This document shows positions 61,770 to 64,000 of a DNA stretch of 64,000 nucleotides, piece by piece. The notes under the pieces are model-generated. The model saw only the letters and a list, made by a program, of their open reading frames with translations. It had not been told where the DNA came from and searched no databases. Numbering within the stretch: position 1 is the stretch's first letter; each line of letters opens with the position of its first letter. The translations under genes were made by a program, and so were the position numbers. The DNA comes from Pseudomonas sp. R-28-1W-6 (GTDB lineage Bacteria; Pseudomonadota; Gammaproteobacteria; Pseudomonadales; Pseudomonadaceae): positions 62,001 through 126,000 of the forward strand of contig NZ_WELK01000001.1 of the NCBI RefSeq assembly GCF_009799925.1. The letters are read 5' to 3'.

Positions 61770-61965
61770 GAACCTGTTTACGATTTCGCGAGCTAGAGTC
61801 AGGCAAGGCAAAAAGAGGCGAGGAAGCGCAGTTTACGAATAGTAAATGAGCATTACTCGTTTCACTCACTCTTCGGGCCGCGCTAACGCGCGTTAGCGGC
61901 AAGCCACTCTCCGAGCCTGTTTTTAACGCCACATGACCGACGCGCAGCAAATCGTCAACAGGTTC
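61770..61965 (-). repeat. Fold-back intergenic repeat, copy C (long form)
   Basis: A 196-bp element directly abutting the ABC-F stop codon (61968-61966). It shares GCGAGCTAGAG, GCGCAGTTTACGAATAGTAA, CTTCGGGCCGCGCTAA, GTTAGCGGCAAGCC and GACCGACGCGCAGC with copy A. The outer arms GAACCTGTTTACGATTT (61770-61786) and AAATCGTCAACAGGTTC (61949-61965) match at 16 of 17 positions as inverted repeats. Confidence 0.85.
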
Positions 61966-63879
<1,914 letters not shown>

Positions 63880-63929
63880 AATGGCCGCGGAGTCTACCAG
63901 CTTCATTCCGCCATCGCCCGGAGAGCCGC

Positions 63930-64000
63930 ATGCCGTCTGACCTGTGGAGTTTTGCCAGTTGTTGCTACGCGCGCCCCGGCGTCGAGGCGGCCTGCCTGCG
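63930..64000 (+). CDS. TIGR02444 family protein, N-terminal part (cut by window edge)
   Basis: The first 23 codons read MPSDLWSFASCCYARPGVEA and three more residues, matching the start of TIGR02444 proteins (DLWSFA, YARPGVEAACL), which occur next to YheS-type genes in pseudomonads. GGAG precedes the ATG. Function unknown; the rest is outside the window. Confidence 0.7.
   Translation, partial: MPSDLWSFASCCYARPGVEAACL

Noticed and set aside
61736..61965. Manganese (yybP-ykoY) riboswitch before the TerC gene
   Set aside because: The spacer is almost filled by repeat copy C, and the aptamer core sequences are not visible.

Overview
The window is a high-GC, gene-dense stretch of what looks like the core chromosome of a Pseudomonas. 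The basis is protein content and gene order. Runs such as tex-gshA-argA-argE-pit, gcvT-gcvH-gcvP, ubiI-ubiH-pepP-ygfB-zapA-6S RNA-ygfA, ubiD-rho-trxA-ppx/ppk-hemB and the following FTR1/LysE/ABC-F genes recall, from memory, the PA5200-PA5252 region of P. aeruginosa. No prophage, insertion sequence, CRISPR array, tRNA or rRNA gene was seen. Most very long open frames antisense to real genes are high-GC shadows.

Layout. 1-5.4 kb: ompR (cut by the window edge), tex, a thioesterase, gshA and a small Rmf/CrpP-like protein. 5.4-8 kb: argE then argA on the minus strand, with a tiny Arg-rich leader ORF between them. 8-13 kb: pitA phosphate transporter, a CYTH-CHAD protein and an orphan GspE-like ATPase. 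13-18 kb: two L,D-transpeptidases, then a qmcA-nfeD-lipase group. 18-20.4 kb: a PotE-like antiporter with an orphan binding protein. 20.7-28.4 kb, minus strand: the glycine cleavage genes and an iron ABC transporter. 28.5-33.6 kb, minus strand: ubiquinone hydroxylases with pepP and ygfB. 33.8-36 kb: zapA, 6S RNA, ygfA, a 43-residue membrane peptide and an EVE protein. 36-43 kb: a diguanylate cyclase and an RbbA-type ABC export operon. 43-49 kb: FliL-like protein, quinone oxidoreductase, ferredoxin reductase-ubiD, rho, trxA. 49-54 kb: ppx facing ppk-hemB. 54-64 kb: a lipid hydroxylase, elbB, two small enzymes, a cytochrome c-FTR1 iron permease, SDR, LysE, TerC, ABC-F and the start of a TIGR02444 gene.

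Themes. Phosphate: pitA has a Pho-box-like site lying on its start codon (predicted repression), while hemB-ppk has a Pho-box-like site exactly 10 nt upstream of a good -10 (predicted activation); ppx is convergent with ppk. Iron: the fbpA promoter and the FTR1 upstream region carry Fur-like sites. Ubiquinone: ubiH, ubiI and ubiD are all here.

The most unusual observations are (1) two 29-codon mini-ORFs between pepP and ubiH that are diverged tandem copies of the ubiH 5' end, chained to each other and to ubiH by TGATG overlaps in an 89-bp period; (2) a 120-196 bp fold-back repeat present three times, each time directly at the stop codon of a minus-strand gene and each time with its own matching outer arms; (3) an Arg-codon leader peptide and hairpin before argA; (4) the two Pho-box-like sites with opposite geometry. 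All are read by eye; no alignment, folding or database search was run.
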